DNA from: an uncultured Collinsella sp.
Lineage (GTDB): Bacteria; Actinomycetota; Coriobacteriia; Coriobacteriales; Coriobacteriaceae
Length of the DNA stretch: 6,834 nucleotides
Direction of reading: 5' to 3'
Assembly: GCA_900552875.1 (NCBI GenBank)
Contig: USCS01000086.1
Location: 1-6,834 of the forward strand
Part shown: in pieces, positions 4,881 to 6,834 of the stretch
How positions within the stretch are numbered: position 1 is the first letter of the stretch
Layout of the letters: every line of letters starts with the position of its first letter
Notes under the pieces: model-generated
The model's input: the letters and a program-made list of their open reading frames with translations, nothing else
Databases searched by the model: none
Told to the model about the DNA's origin: nothing
Program-made: the position numbers and the translations under genes

Positions 4881-6407
4881 TTAGTCCGTTCGATAGTGCG
4901 ATCCGAGGCTTTCGGTTCGCTTGCGCATGGCTTTGACCATTTCCTGTGCTAGTTGAATCTGCGACTGAAGGCGGGCGAGGGCAGCGATTTCGCTGTCCTG
5001 GGCTTTCTGTGTGCTCAAGGTCGTTGCCTCCGTCTTCAAGCCCTCAAGCTCGTGTAGTGCTTCGGATAGGCCTGTTTCGGTGCGGTTGATCATGCAGTAG
5101 GTACTCATTGTGCGTTTGAGGCAGCGGGTCAGGCGCTCGGCGTCTGCTGTAGCTATGCCATGCTGGGGGAGGGCGATATCCATCGGTGCGGCCGCCTCAG
5201 GAGCGTCCAGCGCTGCTTGGGCTGCCGATGCGCCCGCAATGCGCCCGAACACGATGCCATTGGCACTCGACAAGCCGCCGATGCGGTCGGCGCCGTGCAT
5301 GCCGCCTGTTGCCTCACCGCAGGCGTAGAGGCCCTCAACGCCTGCGTACGCGGTCTTGTCGATTTTGATACCGCCGTTGGCGGCGTGGGCATACATCGCC
5401 ACGCGCATCTCGTCGGTCGGCGCGATGCCGTGCTCGTCTTGCAGCCAGGTGGCAAAGGTCTGCACAAACTCGGGGATGTCCTCGCGGGGGAAGTCGTAGT
5501 GGAGCGCCAGGCCCTCTGCACCTGCCTGATCTATGACGAGGTCGATGGCGCGGGAGGCCAAGCGCGAGGTGAAAGGACCATATCCAGAGCGCTGCTCAAG
5601 CAGATCGTTTAGCTTGCCGTCGGCAATATCGACCGGCTGGTCTACATGTACGTAGCGCCAGGTTTTCTCGTTGAAGACCAGGTTGCGCTTGGGCTCGATG
5701 AAGCCGGGCATCATCTGCATGAATTCTATATTAGTAAGCGATGCGCCGTGCGCCAGTGCGATGGCCTGCGAGGAGCTGAGCGCATCAGCCGACGTAAGGC
5801 TGCGCTCGAACAGGCCGCCTGTGCCACCGGCTGCGATGATCGTGGCCTTGGCAGCAAAGGGCACGATTCGATTTTCGGTAAGGTCGTAGAGCACGGTTCC
5901 GGTGATTCTGCCGTTCGTGTTCTCAACAAGGTCGATAAGCTCATGGCGGGGGAGCAGGCGAATGCCGAGCGACTCGATCCGGGTCGTCAGAGCGTCCTCA
6001 AGGGGCTTGCGGGTGAGGCCGCGCCACATGCGCGTCTTGTGGTCAAAGCAGGGGATAAACTGCTTTTGCTGAGCGCTCTCAGCGCTTTGCGGACGCTGGA
6101 GCTCAACGCCCAGGTCTTGCTCGAGCCATTCAATTGCCTGGGGAATGCCGTGGACAAACGTCTGGACAAGCTCGGGGTCGGCGACGCCGCCACCAACGGT
6201 CTGGATGGTGTCGATGAGGTCTTGTTCGTCGTCTTCGTTAACGGGTCCGATAAGCCCCAAGCCCCAGGTTCCGGGGAAGAAACTCGATCCACTCATAGTC
6301 TTGCCGGCGCTTGCCACAGCGACGGTTGCACCCGTGCGCGCCGCTTCGATGGCGGCGCAAAGGCCCGCAATGCCAGATCCAATTACCAGTACATCAGTCG
6401 ATTCCAT
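4881..6407 (-). CDS. FAD-dependent oxidoreductase, fumarate reductase / L-aspartate oxidase superfamily (508 aa)
   Basis: Flavoprotein of the FAD_binding_2 superfamily (FrdA/SdhA, NadB). The N-terminal dinucleotide motif is DVLVIGSGIAGLCAAIEAAR (5-24). IIAAGGTGGLF (190-200) is the second FAD strand. PFTSRLASRAID (278-289) aligns with the NadB/SdhA segment carrying the catalytic Arg, here Arg282. AHAANGGIKID (340-350) matches the H-x-x-x-GG substrate loop (His341). LYACGEATGGMHGADRIGG (360-378) is the C-terminal FAD/substrate motif with Arg375. The usual Q-F-H-P-T is replaced by QMMPG (231-235), so one substrate-contacting His is missing. Residues 420-505 form a charged helical domain like that of NadB. 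There is no signal peptide, flavin-attachment FMN domain or haem motif, so it is probably cytoplasmic. No nadA or nadC is adjacent. The substrate is unknown; NadB activity is doubtful. The ATG at 6405-6407 follows AAAGGA at 5 nt; the 19-codon extension to 6464 is unlikely. Confidence 0.85.
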   Translation of the reverse strand: MESTDVLVIGSGIAGLCAAIEAARTGATVAVASAGKTMSGSSFFPGTWGLGLIGPVNEDDEQDLIDTIQTVGGGVADPELVQTFVHGIPQAIEWLEQDLGVELQRPQSAESAQQKQFIPCFDHKTRMWRGLTRKPLEDALTTRIESLGIRLLPRHELIDLVENTNGRITGTVLYDLTENRIVPFAAKATIIAAGGTGGLFERSLTSADALSSSQAIALAHGASLTNIEFMQMMPGFIEPKRNLVFNEKTWRYVHVDQPVDIADGKLNDLLEQRSGYGPFTSRLASRAIDLVIDQAGAEGLALHYDFPREDIPEFVQTFATWLQDEHGIAPTDEMRVAMYAHAANGGIKIDKTAYAGVEGLYACGEATGGMHGADRIGGLSSANGIVFGRIAGASAAQAALDAPEAAAPMDIALPQHGIATADAERLTRCLKRTMSTYCMINRTETGLSEALHELEGLKTEATTLSTQKAQDSEIAALARLQSQIQLAQEMVKAMRKRTESLGSHYRTD

Positions 6408-6412
6408 CGGAT

Positions 6413-6418
6413 TCCTTT
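6413..6418 (-). promoter_or_regulatory. Ribosome binding site that fixes the flavoprotein start
   Basis: AAAGGA on the minus strand (6418-6413) stands 5 nt before the ATG at 6407. The FAD-binding strand begins four codons into this frame, as is usual, which agrees with this start over the ATG at 6464. Confidence 0.75.
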
Positions 6419-6445
6419 CTCGTCCGGCGCATTGTCGCACGGGTG

Positions 6446-6483
6446 ATCGGTAATGGGGCCGCAAAGACTCGGCAAATCGGTAA
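6446..6483. repeat. Two 8-12 bp direct repeats upstream of the flavoprotein gene
   Basis: ATCGGTAATGGG starts at 6446 and ATCGGTAAAGGG starts at 6476: 11 of 12 bases are identical, with starts exactly 30 bp apart, close to three helical turns. They lie 39-80 bp upstream of the flavoprotein start codon, where paired regulator half sites are common. The core ATCGGTAAA also occurs once inside the dinD-like gene (3937-3945), so chance cannot be excluded. Confidence 0.45.
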
Positions 6484-6503
6484 AGGGCACATATGACAGG
6501 TGG

Positions 6504-6536
6504 GCGTCATGGACGCTCTGACGTTTCATCTCGTCA
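6504..6536. repeat. Two adjacent inverted repeats built on GACGC/TGACG
   Basis: GCGTC-ATG-GACGC (6504-6516) and TGACG-TTTCATCT-CGTCA (6519-6536) lie side by side 97-129 bp upstream of the flavoprotein start. Each has perfect 5-bp arms and they share the GACG core. They may be operator sites or leader structure. I see no secure -10/-35 pair between 6420 and 6595 to place them. Confidence 0.4.
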
Positions 6537-6572
6537 CATCTCGTATTTCGCCCCAACTGATATATCGGCATT

Positions 6573-6590
6573 CGCTACCCTGCGATAGCG
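6573..6590 (-). repeat. Small CGCTA/TAGCG hairpin just past the GGGtGRT terminator
   Basis: CGCTA (6573-6577) and TAGCG (6586-6590) form a 5-bp stem with an 8-nt loop. It lies immediately downstream (minus direction) of the main terminator, whose stem also contains CGCTACC. It may be a degenerate second terminator arm; the evidence is weak. Confidence 0.3.
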
Positions 6591-6594
6591 CAAA

Positions 6595-6629
6595 CAAAAA
6601 GAGCCGCTACCTCGAAAGGTAGCGGCTCT
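6595..6629 (-). terminator. Rho-independent terminator of the GGGtGRT-family gene
   Basis: AGAGCCGCTACC (6600-6611) and GGTAGCGGCTCT (6618-6629) pair perfectly over 12 bp around a 6-nt loop. On the minus strand the stem is followed by TTTTGTTTG. It lies 34 bp after the stop codon of the gene ending at 6664 and isolates it from the flavoprotein gene. Confidence 0.92.
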
Positions 6630-6663
6630 AAAGCTCAACTATATGAGCATCGCGCGGGCGCGA

Positions 6664-6834
6664 TTAGGCCTTGAGGGCCTCCTCGACGGCGACAGCGCAG
6701 GCGACGGTGGCACCGACCATGGGGTTGTTGCCCATGCCGATGAGACCCATCATGTCGACGTGCGCAGGCACGGAGGAAGAGCCGGCGAACTGGGCGTCGG
6801 AGTGCATACGGCCCATGGTGTCGGTCATGCCGTA
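6664..6834 (-). CDS. GGGtGRT-family protein, C-terminal 56 residues (5' end outside window)
   Basis: A minus-strand frame runs from the window edge to a TAA at 6664-6666 and ends ...VEEALKA. The visible part, with YGMTDTMGRMHSDAQFAGSS (residues 1-20 of the fragment) and MMGLIGMGNNPMVGATVA, matches my memory of the C-terminus of the GGGtGRT protein family, named for a glycine-rich motif that would lie upstream, outside the window. The family is soluble, about 330 residues long, widespread in anaerobic gut bacteria and of unknown function. I recall it often lying beside a NifU-like iron-sulfur scaffold gene, but that neighbour would be beyond the right edge. The gene has its own strong terminator. 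Identification is from memory of the family sequence, not a search. Confidence 0.75.
   Translation of the reverse strand, partial: YGMTDTMGRMHSDAQFAGSSSVPAHVDMMGLIGMGNNPMVGATVACAVAVEEALKA

Noticed and set aside
4881..6407. Naming the flavoprotein nadB
   Set aside because: The QFHPT motif is lost and no nadA or nadC flanks it, so L-aspartate oxidase activity is not supported.
5646..6446. Long + frame opposite the flavoprotein
   Set aside because: It mirrors the FAD-binding half of the real gene and has no ribosome binding site or family resemblance.
6408..6464. 19-codon N-terminal extension of the flavoprotein, which might be read as a leader peptide
   Set aside because: It is Arg-rich without a hydrophobic segment, so it is not a Tat or Sec signal, and a good ribosome binding site precedes the internal ATG at 6407.
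1..6834. CRISPR arrays, insertion sequences, phage genes or toxin-antitoxin pairs
   Set aside because: I saw no regularly spaced repeats, transposase or integrase motifs, terminal inverted repeats with target duplications, or paired small genes.

Overview
The window is chromosomal DNA of a high-GC bacterium. The codon use, the rho-independent terminators and the resemblance of several proteins to gut Coriobacteriia (Collinsella-like Actinomycetota) suggest that group. This is an inference from protein style, not a search result. Both edges cut through genes: an unrecognised acidic alanine-rich protein at the left, and the C-terminus of a GGGtGRT-family protein at the right.

Layout: positions 2-1160 (+) hold the unrecognised gene followed closely by a VanZ-like membrane protein, closed by a strong bidirectional terminator. 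Positions 1274-3487 (-) hold an aminotransferase and, downstream of it, a ROK-family sugar kinase. A terminator-like hairpin lies between those two, so they are probably separate transcripts. Positions 3598-3869 (+) form a small stable-RNA unit: promoter, tRNA-His(GUG), tRNA-Lys(CUU), terminator. Positions 3913-4719 (-) encode a DinD/BRO-N-type protein. Positions 4881-6407 (-) encode a soluble FAD-dependent oxidoreductase of the fumarate reductase/L-aspartate oxidase superfamily. The GGGtGRT gene and its terminator (both -) close the window.

The genes look like ordinary neighbours, not one pathway: sugar phosphorylation, amino-acid transamination, translation, a DNA-damage-type protein, and a flavoenzyme of unknown substrate. 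I found no CRISPR array, transposase, integrase or phage structural gene, and no convincing new multi-gene defence or biosynthetic system. The points most worth checking are: a perfect 12-bp inverted repeat in the aminotransferase leader that runs into its ribosome binding site; a flavoprotein that has lost one substrate-binding histidine of its superfamily; paired direct and inverted repeats upstream of that flavoprotein; a shortened DinD next to the tRNA unit; and an inverted 12-nt copy of the tRNA-Lys T-arm between the tRNA terminator and dinD.
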